Of a stretch of 64,000 bases of DNA, positions 49,403-58,104 are shown piece by piece. Numbering within the stretch: the first letter of the stretch is position 1; every line of letters starts with the position of its first letter. Both the position numbers and the translations under genes were made by a program. Origin of the DNA: Soehngenia sp. (lineage in GTDB: Bacteria; Bacillota; Clostridia; Tissierellales; Tissierellaceae); NCBI GenBank assembly GCA_024637045.1, contig JAGXFX010000009.1:1-64000 (forward strand), read 5' to 3'. A model generated the notes under the pieces. The model was not told the DNA's origin. It was given only the letters and a program-made list of their open reading frames with translations, and ran no database searches.

Positions 49403-49540
49403 TGTAACAAAATAATTTTAAATGTAACAATCAAAATGTTATATTTGAAGTCAAAAAGTTAAATTAACCTAATGTAACAAAAATAACTTGCAATATAACA
49501 AAAATGGTGTTATATTTAAAGTGTGAAATGTTACATTAGG
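49403..49540 (+). promoter_or_regulatory. Operator array of TGTAACA/TGTTAYA motifs with TTGCAA-N17-TATATT promoter
   Basis: TGTAACA at 49403, 49423, 49473; perfect 12-bp inverted repeat CCTAATGTAACA (49468-49479) / TGTTACATTAGG (49529-49540). Confidence 0.75.
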
Positions 49541-49551
49541 AGGTGATTTAA

Positions 49552-50529
49552 TTGGTCATGACAGCCGAGCCTTACTTGAAAGAAAATATCGATGAACAGC
49601 TTACAATAAAACCGTGGCTTAAAAAGAATAATTTTCCAATTTTTTTAAGGGATAGCTACAACTTCTATGAGATGACGATTCTTGGGACACGGTGTATTTT
49701 ACTAGAAGTCGTTGATGAGATGCCAAATATCGACCAGCTTCAAAAGCATATGAAGCAAATTAAAAACCTAACGGATCGTCAAATTGTTCTGTTTTACAAA
49801 GATATCACGAGGTATAGAAGAAAAAGTCTGATTGAAAACAGGATCGCCTTTGTGATTGAAGATGGACAGATGTATTTGCCATTCTTGGGACTTGATTTGA
49901 AAAAAGCCCAAGAACATGTTGAAGATAAAGTGAAGAGCTTCACAACACCTGCGCAGATTGCGTATTTGTACTTCTTGTATCATAAAGAGGAAGTTGTGAA
50001 CACGACTGAGTTTGCAAAAAAGTTGGGATTTAATAAAATGACAGCTTCTAGAGCATTAAATGATCTATACCATGCGAATCTCATCACCTATAAAATTGGA
50101 GGAATGACTGGCCGCAGCAAGGAGTATAAGAGGATTCCAGACCCGGACTACTTTCTAAGAGGTCGTGACTATCTGAAGACACCGGTGAGAAGAATCATCT
50201 ACACAAAGACAAAGCCTTTAGGTGCTTTGGCTGCTGGAATGGATGCATTGGCAGGATTATCCATGATCAATCCACCTGATAATCCGATTATGGCAATAGA
50301 TAGAAATAAGCTGAATAAAGAGCAGGTTGAAATTGTTAAAAATAAGGACCTTATAAAAGATACAAAACTGGTGGAGCTAGAGCTTTGGGACTATGATCCT
50401 GGACTGTTTTCTAATAATCGCCATGTGGACCTACTGTCTTTGTATGCGTCTTTGAAGGAAGAAACTGATGAAAGGGTTGAGCAGGCATTAGAGGAAGTCT
50501 TGCGAGGTGAGCCATGGTACACGGATTAG
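49552..50529 (+). CDS. wHTH-containing antitoxin-like regulator partnered with downstream AbiEii-type gene
   Basis: Internal HTH TTEFAKKLGFNKMTASRALNDLYHANLITYKIGG; overlaps next gene by 16 bp. Confidence 0.7.
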   Translation: MVMTAEPYLKENIDEQLTIKPWLKKNNFPIFLRDSYNFYEMTILGTRCILLEVVDEMPNIDQLQKHMKQIKNLTDRQIVLFYKDITRYRRKSLIENRIAFVIEDGQMYLPFLGLDLKKAQEHVEDKVKSFTTPAQIAYLYFLYHKEEVVNTTEFAKKLGFNKMTASRALNDLYHANLITYKIGGMTGRSKEYKRIPDPDYFLRGRDYLKTPVRRIIYTKTKPLGALAAGMDALAGLSMINPPDNPIMAIDRNKLNKEQVEIVKNKDLIKDTKLVELELWDYDPGLFSNNRHVDLLSLYASLKEETDERVEQALEEVLRGEPWYTD

Positions 50530-51281
50530 AAAAATTTAAAGAGTATTTTGGAGATCATACAAGTCAATATGTCTTTATTGGAGGAACAGCTTGCGATATT
50601 CTTATGGATGAAATTGGAGCTCCATTTCGAGCAACCAAGGATCTGGATATGGTGCTCATCATTGAGGCTCTAGATTCCTCATTTGGGGAAACCTTCTGGC
50701 AATTCATAGAAGATGGAGGATATGAGTATCGTGAGAAGGGAACGGGTGAGAATCAATTTTATCGTTTTACTGAACCGAATGATTCATCCTTTCCCAAAAT
50801 GATTGAACTCTTCAGTAAGCTTCCTAATGATTTTGAACTTAGTTTCGATAGAGGACTGACTCCCATTCACATTGATGAGAGCATCGTCAGTCTCTCTGCA
50901 ATATTGTTAAACGATTATTATTACGATCTATTAGTAGAAGGGAAACGGACGGTGGATGGCTATTCACTAATTGAAATCGAAACAGTCATCCTGTTTAAGA
51001 TTAAAGCATGGCTGGATATGAAAGAACGAAAAGAAGCCGGAGAAGATATCGATACAAAAAATATAAGGAAACATAAGAATGACATCTTTAGGCTTCTAGC
51101 CAATGTATCTCCCACAAGTAGGATTGAACCCTCAGCAGAAATTCAAAATGATGTCATTCAGTTCATTGAACAAATCAAGGAAGATAAACCTGATTTGAAG
51201 AACTTAGGTATTAGAGGTACAAATTTTGATGAAATGCTGGAGATTCTAGGGGATATATTCTTAGGGAAAGCAGAAGCTTAA
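50514..51281 (+). CDS. Nucleotidyltransferase AbiEii/AbiGii toxin family-like protein
   Basis: YVFIGGTACDILMDEIGAPFRATKDLDMVLIIE nucleotidyltransferase motif. Confidence 0.8.
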   Translation: MVHGLEKFKEYFGDHTSQYVFIGGTACDILMDEIGAPFRATKDLDMVLIIEALDSSFGETFWQFIEDGGYEYREKGTGENQFYRFTEPNDSSFPKMIELFSKLPNDFELSFDRGLTPIHIDESIVSLSAILLNDYYYDLLVEGKRTVDGYSLIEIETVILFKIKAWLDMKERKEAGEDIDTKNIRKHKNDIFRLLANVSPTSRIEPSAEIQNDVIQFIEQIKEDKPDLKNLGIRGTNFDEMLEILGDIFLGKAEA

Positions 51282-51324
51282 ACAAAAGCCCACTAGTGCT
51301 TAATAAAATTGAGGAGTGATTCAG

Positions 51325-51876
51325 ATGGGAATGCTTATGAACAAAGAAAAGTTGCTACAAATATTTGACTATCTAAATGAAAGACTCTATGAGAATCAGC
51401 TCCAACTTGAAATAACTTTTATATATGGATCTATTATGACAATGGTGTATGACAATAGACCTGCTACAAAGGACATAGATTGCGTGTTTAGTGAAAGTAA
51501 TAATAAAATATTAAATAATATTCTAGATTTGACAAAATTTGCATTTAATTTGAAAGATGGATGGATTAATGAGGAAATTAAAGAACCTCTAAAAGAGATT
51601 ATCAGAGAAGATATAGAAACCTACAGAGTGTATTCAAATCTTAAAATTCTTAAGCCAAAAGCTGAGCAATTGTTAGCGATGAAGATACTTGCTGCAAGAA
51701 CTGAACCAGCCAAGGATTTTGTTGACGCATACATTTTGTGTAAGGAATTGAGAATAAGCACGAAAGAACAATTAATGGAAACCATACTTCGATTCATTCC
51801 TATTAATGCGCTTGGCGAAAGGCAAATTTCTTTTATAAAGTATTTGGGGGAGGACTTGGGATATGATTGTGAATAA
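51325..51876 (+). CDS. Nucleotidyltransferase-like protein (DUF6036-type)
   Basis: FIYGSIMTMVYDNRPATKDIDCVF; KPKAEQLLAMKILAARTEPAKDFVDAYIL. Confidence 0.7.
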   Translation: MGMLMNKEKLLQIFDYLNERLYENQLQLEITFIYGSIMTMVYDNRPATKDIDCVFSESNNKILNNILDLTKFAFNLKDGWINEEIKEPLKEIIREDIETYRVYSNLKILKPKAEQLLAMKILAARTEPAKDFVDAYILCKELRISTKEQLMETILRFIPINALGERQISFIKYLGEDLGYDCE

Positions 51877-52240
51877 ATACTTATCAGAGCTCTATAAAAC
51901 CGTCGATGAAGACACAGCTCTTAACCAGATTATGGAAATGTTAAAAAGCAATGATATTGAGTTTATTGAGAGTCTTAAAACTCCTATTTACCTTGAGTTG
52001 TGTGATACAAATGAGTTAGTGCACCTAACCAAAATTGCCGCCATACTTGACTATATTCTACAGTTAAATGGGATTGAAGTTCCTAGTTGGGTAAGAGATA
52101 AAAGGCTAGCTTTTCAAACACCATATTACCATTCAAGTAGAATTAGTGACTTTGAAAAAATCAGGCTAATATACAGTAGTCCTGCTCCCTTCAGGGCAAG
52201 GAATGTATATTTCGACTTGGATGCATTGACCAGAATTTAG
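51863..52240 (+). CDS. Small hypothetical partner of the nucleotidyltransferase, overlapping it by 14 bp
   Basis: Overlapping ORF; a decayed second copy exists at about 52530-52650. Confidence 0.65.
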   Translation: MIVNKYLSELYKTVDEDTALNQIMEMLKSNDIEFIESLKTPIYLELCDTNELVHLTKIAAILDYILQLNGIEVPSWVRDKRLAFQTPYYHSSRISDFEKIRLIYSSPAPFRARNVYFDLDALTRI

Positions 52241-52261
52241 ACGTTTAGAGAGGTTGTTAAT

Positions 52262-52307
52262 AACCCAACATACGGAGCGAGAGTAAAATTCGCTCCATAT
52301 GTTGGGT
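52262..52307. terminator. Hairpin ACCCAACATACGGAGCGA-N-TCGCTCCATATGTTGGGT
   Basis: 18-bp arms with one mismatch after 52240 stop. Confidence 0.75.
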
Positions 52308-52527
52308 GTATTTCATACTTGTTAAAGTAAAAAATCAATTATGTTTTTAATCTGTGAATGTCAATGAAAAAGTTTACAAATACAACAAGATATATTCAGG
52401 TGCTGATCCTTAGTTCATTGAAGGGGATATGTTTAAGACTATCATACCATTGACCCCGCAAGATAACCCGCAAGATGATGTAGATAGCTAGAAATTCAAG
52501 ATCAAGATTGCTCGTGATTTTCGAAAA

Positions 52528-52660
52528 CCAATTAGCCTTGAACTGTGATATAATTGAGTTGGAAAACCTAACCAAAAATGTCGCCATGCTGGACTGTTTT
52601 CTACAGCTAAAATGGGATGGAAGTTCCCATTTGGGTAAAATATTCGAAGTAATCCAATAG
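52528..52660 (+). pseudogene. Decayed partial copy of the 51863..52240 gene
   Basis: CCTTGAACTGTGATA...ACCTAACCAAAAATGTCGCCATGCTGGACTGTTTTCTACAGCTAAAATGGGATGGAAGTTCCCATTTGGGTAA aligns with 51990-52097. Confidence 0.85.
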
Positions 52661-52736
52661 TGATAGTGTCGTCTCAAGACCTAAGTTGTACATCTTAGCC
52701 AAAGTGGATATACTATGAAAAATGGGGTAGATTATT

Positions 52737-54518
52737 TTGACGTCTAAGTACGAAGATTTTTTAAATGAGTTAGTAATATTAGAGAAGAAATATCTATTGT
52801 ATTCTCGTGGCCATGATTTTGTGAATCAAGCCGCTTTGGATCTGCTTAGAACTATTGGGGAAATACATAATGGTACTACGAGTATCAGAATAGTGGATAA
52901 TGGATACAATCTGGTCATTAACGATGTGAAGTTTAATGAGAACAACATAAAAGCATCATACCTTTCGCAGCTACTTGGTGGTCGAGCTATCAACTCCGTA
53001 ACATTCCTACCTGGGGTCGGATTTTCTTCCATGATGGATTTTCTGTATCTGTTGAATGCCATACCAAACAATAGTAAGCTTTTATATCATACGGACATTC
53101 AGTTTGCCATTCATAATATTGATTCAATCAAAGTTGAAGAGATTGATTATGGTAGACTTAGATATGGATACGGAGATGAAGCCCAAAACCAATCTGGGGA
53201 TGAAAAAAATATCAAAATCCAGCTTTATGAGTCTTTGAAGACTATCAATCCAAATATTGAGAATAGCGATACCAATGAACTGATAGACATTGCCCTGGAA
53301 GAGTTATCCAAAATGTCTCGGACTGAGGGGACAGATTTTTTACAGGGGCTAACAGACGATGTGCTTTCGGAGATGATTGCAAGGGTAAAAGCTAAAGAGA
53401 ATTCCATATCTCCTTCACTGATTGACCTGCTTGTTGCAATGGATTCAGCCAGAAAACTCTCAGGGAATGACAGTTTAGAGAAATCATTTGACGAGATAAG
53501 CTATGACCAAGTAAACAAGCTAGTTGAGAGGGAAGCATATGAATTGTATGTTTCTGAAGATTATAGACAGCATCTTAGGAGCTTGCTGTCATATGATAGT
53601 CAATCCATGGACAGCAACACCGAAATTGATATGTTTGACAAAACCCTAATCAATAGAACGATTTTAACGGCACTTATACAACTAACAAAGAACAAATTGG
53701 ATAATAAAATGCATTTGAGCTTTGTAGAGAGCATACATAAGTATCTTGACGAGTTTATTGACGGTAATGACTGGCAATTCATCCGTTCAATGACAAGTGA
53801 CGAGTTGGTATGTTCATATCTGGAGCAGGATTCGACGGTGCTGAGAATGTCCGAAGCAATAAGGAGCAGCAATTCATACAGAGACAATAATTTGGAGGAG
53901 GTCATTAAGGTTAGTGGTCCAAAAAACCTATACTGGATGTTGGATTCTTACATAAACGAAGAGAATTTTAGTACAAGAAGAGGTATTCTAAATCTAATCC
54001 AGTCGTTCCAGGAGACTGCAGCCATTCATGCTGTCAAAAGGTTCTTAGGAGACCCAACAATTGAGATATCAAAGTGTATGCCAATAATTAAGGAGCATGC
54101 AGGTTCAATTCCAAAGGAACTGTCGTCAAAGCTGTTTACCTGTGATTCTGCAGATGCCAAGCTGTTGGCAATGAGAATCCTGCTAACCCAGAATGATGAA
54201 AGTGTTAAGAATGACATTGATCGGATTATTCAAAATGGTGAAAGTGATATGATTTTTGGGGTACTTGATTTGATTAGGGAGTTTAGAATCACGGAACTAA
54301 GTGGTACTCTAGTTGATAGGATCAGTACCTTTTACATCAATGAGAGTAAGTTTAAGTTCATAGTGAAGACAATCGATACCATCTCTTGGATAGATTCCAG
54401 TGCATTTAGGGAACTGGAAAATAGATTGATGAGAAAGAGACTTACGATATCGCCGAAAAAACTTAGGAGAATCAAAAAGTATTTAAAAGGAGTCAGCCAT
54501 GATCATAAATCCAGATAG
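52737..54518 (+). CDS. Large hypothetical protein, helical-repeat-like C-terminus, shares N-terminal domain pattern with the next gene
   Basis: 593-aa ORF; N-terminal KKYLLYSRGHDFVNQAALDLL...; C-terminal repeat-like helices. Confidence 0.7.
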   Translation: MTSKYEDFLNELVILEKKYLLYSRGHDFVNQAALDLLRTIGEIHNGTTSIRIVDNGYNLVINDVKFNENNIKASYLSQLLGGRAINSVTFLPGVGFSSMMDFLYLLNAIPNNSKLLYHTDIQFAIHNIDSIKVEEIDYGRLRYGYGDEAQNQSGDEKNIKIQLYESLKTINPNIENSDTNELIDIALEELSKMSRTEGTDFLQGLTDDVLSEMIARVKAKENSISPSLIDLLVAMDSARKLSGNDSLEKSFDEISYDQVNKLVEREAYELYVSEDYRQHLRSLLSYDSQSMDSNTEIDMFDKTLINRTILTALIQLTKNKLDNKMHLSFVESIHKYLDEFIDGNDWQFIRSMTSDELVCSYLEQDSTVLRMSEAIRSSNSYRDNNLEEVIKVSGPKNLYWMLDSYINEENFSTRRGILNLIQSFQETAAIHAVKRFLGDPTIEISKCMPIIKEHAGSIPKELSSKLFTCDSADAKLLAMRILLTQNDESVKNDIDRIIQNGESDMIFGVLDLIREFRITELSGTLVDRISTFYINESKFKFIVKTIDTISWIDSSAFRELENRLMRKRLTISPKKLRRIKKYLKGVSHDHKSR

Positions 54519-55608
54519 AAACGACCATATTTTGCCTGATTTGTTAGGGGCAATCAACTCCATAAAATTATACTCTCACAATCATCCTCAAGCAATATCG
54601 TCTGTGGAGCAGGTAATGGACAGGCTTGGCGAGGTTCTCGAAGCTGAAGACAGACTGATTGTTGGCGTATACAACGACAACATGTTGGTTAATCAAAAGC
54701 CGGTTGTGGGAATTGGAAGAGTATCCGAGTCCATGGTTCGTGTACTGAATGAGGTGGGCATTGACCAGATTGTGTTTTTGAAAGGCTTGGAAAAGGAGGA
54801 ACTATCTGTTTTTCTAACAGAGACATTCGGAACAAGTCCAGGTAATATGGGTTTTTCTGATTATGCACATATATTGCTGGGGAAGATCTCTACAGATGAA
54901 AGTACAGACAATGATAAGACGGTTGATTCGATTATGAACTTGGATTCATCCCAGAATTTCACCGGGATGCTGCAGAATCTCGATTTTCAAAAGTCCTTTG
55001 ACTTCAATACGGTTAAAAACCTCTCCGTGAATTTGGTTGATACTTTCAGATATTCTGCCAGCCCATTGAAATACCTGGCTGAAGTCAAAAGTGAGGATGA
55101 ATACACCTACGTGCATACCATCAATGTAGCACTGCTCTCCATGTCCTTGGCCAAGCACATAGGCATAGCTGGATCGGAGTTGTTGGATATCATTTATGCA
55201 GCTTTGATGCATGATGTTGGGAAGATGCTCGTTCCAAAGGAGATACTGAACAAAACAGGGCCGTTGACACCCGATGAATTTGAAACAATCAAATCCCATA
55301 CTGTAAAGGGGGTCATGTATCTGTGCAATCAGAAGGGAATACCAAGAATATCCATTTTAGCTGCCTTGGAGCACCACATCAAATACAACGGTGGCGGATA
55401 CCCTAACATAACAAATAGCTGGAAACCTCATTTTGCAAGTCAGATCATAAGCATTGCGGATATATATGATGCACTGAGAAGCAATAGACCATATCGAGCC
55501 CGGCTTGAACATGACCAGATTATTGGAATATTGCGCCACGATGCCGGAATCGGACTAAATCCTAGATTGGTGGAGGTTTTTATAGATATGCTTGATAAGG
55601 GGATATAA
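54499..55608 (+). CDS. HD-GYP-like phosphohydrolase domain protein with N-terminal LYxxxHP domain
   Basis: ALMHDVGKMLVPKEILNKTGPLTPDEFETIKSHTVKG and HHIKYNGGGYP; overlaps previous gene by 20 bp. Confidence 0.85.
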   Translation: MIINPDRNDHILPDLLGAINSIKLYSHNHPQAISSVEQVMDRLGEVLEAEDRLIVGVYNDNMLVNQKPVVGIGRVSESMVRVLNEVGIDQIVFLKGLEKEELSVFLTETFGTSPGNMGFSDYAHILLGKISTDESTDNDKTVDSIMNLDSSQNFTGMLQNLDFQKSFDFNTVKNLSVNLVDTFRYSASPLKYLAEVKSEDEYTYVHTINVALLSMSLAKHIGIAGSELLDIIYAALMHDVGKMLVPKEILNKTGPLTPDEFETIKSHTVKGVMYLCNQKGIPRISILAALEHHIKYNGGGYPNITNSWKPHFASQIISIADIYDALRSNRPYRARLEHDQIIGILRHDAGIGLNPRLVEVFIDMLDKGI

Positions 55609-55661
55609 ACTAAATGGCCCCCCACACTACATGGAGAACCATTTAAACTTAAGGGACTATA

Positions 55662-55847
55662 TTAGTGTATACACTCTGGCATTTGCAGACATTTTGATAT
55701 TCCTAGATCCATTTCCTGGGCACACTGTGCTATATGCAATCCGCCTTTTGTTGTTGCCATTCTGGAAACATTATTTGCTGCAAATGCTGTGCTTGATGAT
55801 GCGAAAATTAGTAGGCTTAGTATTGATAATGACATGATTTTTTTCAT
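55662..55847 (-). CDS. Small secreted Cys-containing protein (61 aa)
   Basis: Signal peptide MKKIMSLSILSLLIFASSSTAFA; RBS AGGAGGAATGAAAA-ATG on minus strand. Confidence 0.7.
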   Translation of the reverse strand: MKKIMSLSILSLLIFASSSTAFAANNVSRMATTKGGLHIAQCAQEMDLGISKCLQMPECIH

Positions 55848-55990
55848 TTTTCATTCCTCCTAGAAGTGTGTTGTTGTTAGTCATGGTTTTTTAACCATAT
55901 TTAATTTATATATAAAAATTGTGGCCAAATTATGACCGAAAAAACCGATTAAAATAATATGAGCAAAAGCGTATGTCGTTGCAGAACTAT

Positions 55991-56058
55991 ATGCAACGAT
56001 AAGCAAAATATCGCTCCAAAATGCAACGATAAATGCAACGAAGCAGTTATCGTTGCAT
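55991..56058. promoter_or_regulatory. Cluster of ATGCAACGATAA direct and inverted repeats upstream of fic
   Basis: Copies at 55991-56002, 56021-56032, 56033-56041, inverted TTATCGTTGCAT at 56047-56058. Confidence 0.75.
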
Positions 56059-56258
56059 TTATAAGGTTTTAGGGGATATCTTTAGTTCCAGTTTTAAACT
56101 ATGAAATTGGAGTTAATACCGTTGAAGTAAAATGGTTGTTAATATAAAGTATTTATGGATCAACTAAAAGAAGTGATATATCTGCATAATATGCTTGCTA
56201 TATGCATAAAATAGGTATAATATATGCATATAGATGAAAGAATAGGCAGAATAGGCAG

Positions 56259-57338
56259 GTGATTAAGGTGAAAGATTTCAATTACAGAGAAATGAACAGT
56301 GAGTTGATGGTCCTTGAAATTATGAACTTGGTTTCAAATATCCATGAATACAGGGGTAAGCAAGAACTGTTTGTGAAAGCAAAACCAGATATACTGTATG
56401 CCATGCAGGATGTAGCTAAGATTCAAAGTACCGGTGCTTCAAATCGAATTGAAGGCATATTCACTTCCGATGCAAGGCTTGAAGAGCTGGTTTCAAAAAA
56501 AGCGGAACCGATGAATAGAGACGAAGAGGAGATTGCTGGATATAGGGAAGTTCTAAATACAATACATGAAAATTGCGATTATATCAGTTTGAAATCAAGT
56601 GTGATTTTACAATTGCACAGAGATCTTTATAGTTTTCATCCATCCGCCAATGGTGGACGATATAAGAATCAAGACAATATCATAGAGGAAGTAGACGAGA
56701 AAGGAACTCGTCGAACTCGGTTTAAACCACTATCCGCTTTTGAAACTCCAGAAGCAGTGGAAAAATTATGCGGTAACTATAATGAAGCAATAAATGATGG
56801 AAGAATTGATCCGTTAATTTTAATTTCAAAGTTTGTCTTGGATTTTTTGTGTATTCATCCATTCAATGATGGTAATGGAAGAATGAGCAGACTAATAACA
56901 CTTTTGCTTCTATACCAACAAGGCTATGTTGTAGGAAAGTATATTAGTGTTGAGATGCTCATTGAAAGCACTAAGGAAAGCTATTATGAGACCCTTCAAG
57001 AAAGTTCAATAGGTTGGCACGAAAACGAAAACAGTTATCTACCTTTTATTGAGTATTACCTTGGTGTCCTACTAAAAGCATATAGGTTATTTACTGAGAG
57101 AGTAGAGACTGTGTCGGTAGATAAACTGGGCAAATCCGAAAGAGTTAAAGATTTATTCGATAAGAAGGTTGGCAAACTTTCAAAGCGTGAGATAGCAGAC
57201 ATTTATCCCGATATTAGTGTTACAACCATTGAAAAAGCACTTTCTGATTTACTAAAAGATGGATACATCATAAAAGTTGGATCAGGTAGAGCAACTGCAT
57301 ATGTTAAGATTACAGATTCGCAGGAATATGAGAAGTAA
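56259..57338 (+). CDS. Fic family protein with N-terminal inhibitory motif and C-terminal wHTH
   Basis: HPFNDGNGRMSRL Fic motif; SNRIEG matches the [S/T]xxxE[G/N] inhibitory motif; C-terminal SKREIADIYPDISVTTIEKALSDLLKDGYI. Confidence 0.92.
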   Translation: MIKVKDFNYREMNSELMVLEIMNLVSNIHEYRGKQELFVKAKPDILYAMQDVAKIQSTGASNRIEGIFTSDARLEELVSKKAEPMNRDEEEIAGYREVLNTIHENCDYISLKSSVILQLHRDLYSFHPSANGGRYKNQDNIIEEVDEKGTRRTRFKPLSAFETPEAVEKLCGNYNEAINDGRIDPLILISKFVLDFLCIHPFNDGNGRMSRLITLLLLYQQGYVVGKYISVEMLIESTKESYYETLQESSIGWHENENSYLPFIEYYLGVLLKAYRLFTERVETVSVDKLGKSERVKDLFDKKVGKLSKREIADIYPDISVTTIEKALSDLLKDGYIIKVGSGRATAYVKITDSQEYEK

Positions 57339-57519
57339 TATGGTTTTTTCAGCACCCTTATTTCAATTTATCAATTAAAATGAAATAAGGGTTAGTTTTT
57401 GCAAGCGTTATAAGGTTCTGGCAGAAAAAATATTAAGAATAATTAATCGAACACTTGTACGGTTAACGATATTATGATAAAATATAGTTAATAATTTCGT
57501 ACAGGATTTGTGATATAAT

Positions 57520-57531
57520 ATCCGTACGGAT
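57520..57531. promoter_or_regulatory. 12-bp perfect palindrome ATCCGTACGGAT adjacent to a TATAAT -10-like box
   Basis: Direct reading; related TTGTACGG (57455) and TTCGTACAGG (57497) upstream. Confidence 0.6.
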
Positions 57532-57552
57532 GAAAATCGCGGAGGTGGCCAT

Positions 57553-58041
57553 ATGACCAATGAAGAATTTCAAAGGATAGTGCTGGAGGAGTTACGGGAT
57601 CTGAAGGTAGGTCAAAGTAAGCTTGAAGACAGGATGGGAAGCCTTGAAGACAGGATGGGAAGCTTTGAAGACAGGATGGACAAGCTTGAGGAAGGACAGA
57701 AGAAGCTTGAAGTAAGAATGGACAAGCTTGAGGAAGGACAGAAGAAGCTTGAAGTAAGAATGGACAAGCTTGAGGAAGGACAGAAGAAGCTTGAAGTAAG
57801 AATGGACAAGCTAGAAAATCGGATGGATAACCTTGAAGGAAGAGTTGGAAATCTTGAAGAGGGTCAAAGAAGAATTATTCATAGATTGGATGGAGTTATT
57901 GAGCAGACTGTAGATCTAACTGAATTTAGAGAAGAAACCAATTCGAAGCTTGATAGGATAATAGAGGAAAACCAGGTATTCAAGGAAATACTAGGTAGAC
58001 ATGAGGTTGATATAAGAATGATTCAAAAAAGGATAGTTTAG
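57553..58041 (+). CDS. Coiled-coil protein with tandem amino-acid repeats
   Basis: LEDRMGS x3 then DKLEEGQKKLEVRM x3. Confidence 0.85.
   Translation: MTNEEFQRIVLEELRDLKVGQSKLEDRMGSLEDRMGSFEDRMDKLEEGQKKLEVRMDKLEEGQKKLEVRMDKLEEGQKKLEVRMDKLENRMDNLEGRVGNLEEGQRRIIHRLDGVIEQTVDLTEFREETNSKLDRIIEENQVFKEILGRHEVDIRMIQKRIV
57679..57804 (+). repeat. In-frame 42-bp tandem repeat, 3 near-identical copies
   Basis: GACAAGCTTGAGGAAGGACAGAAGAAGCTTGAAGTAAGAATG at 57679, 57721, 57763. Confidence 0.95.
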
Positions 58042-58049
58042 ATATAGCT

Positions 58050-58073
58050 CACCACTTTTGTGGTGGGTTTTTT
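58050..58073 (+). terminator. CACCACTTTTGTGGTGGGTTTTTT terminator
   Basis: Hairpin and T-run. Confidence 0.8.
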
Positions 58074-58104
58074 AGACAAAATATAATTTGGGGAGGAATG
58101 CCTT

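Noticed and set aside
57612-57809. 65-aa minus-strand ORF with SILTSSFFCPSSSL repeats
   Set aside because: Antisense translation of the 42-bp coiled-coil repeat; no RBS or independent support
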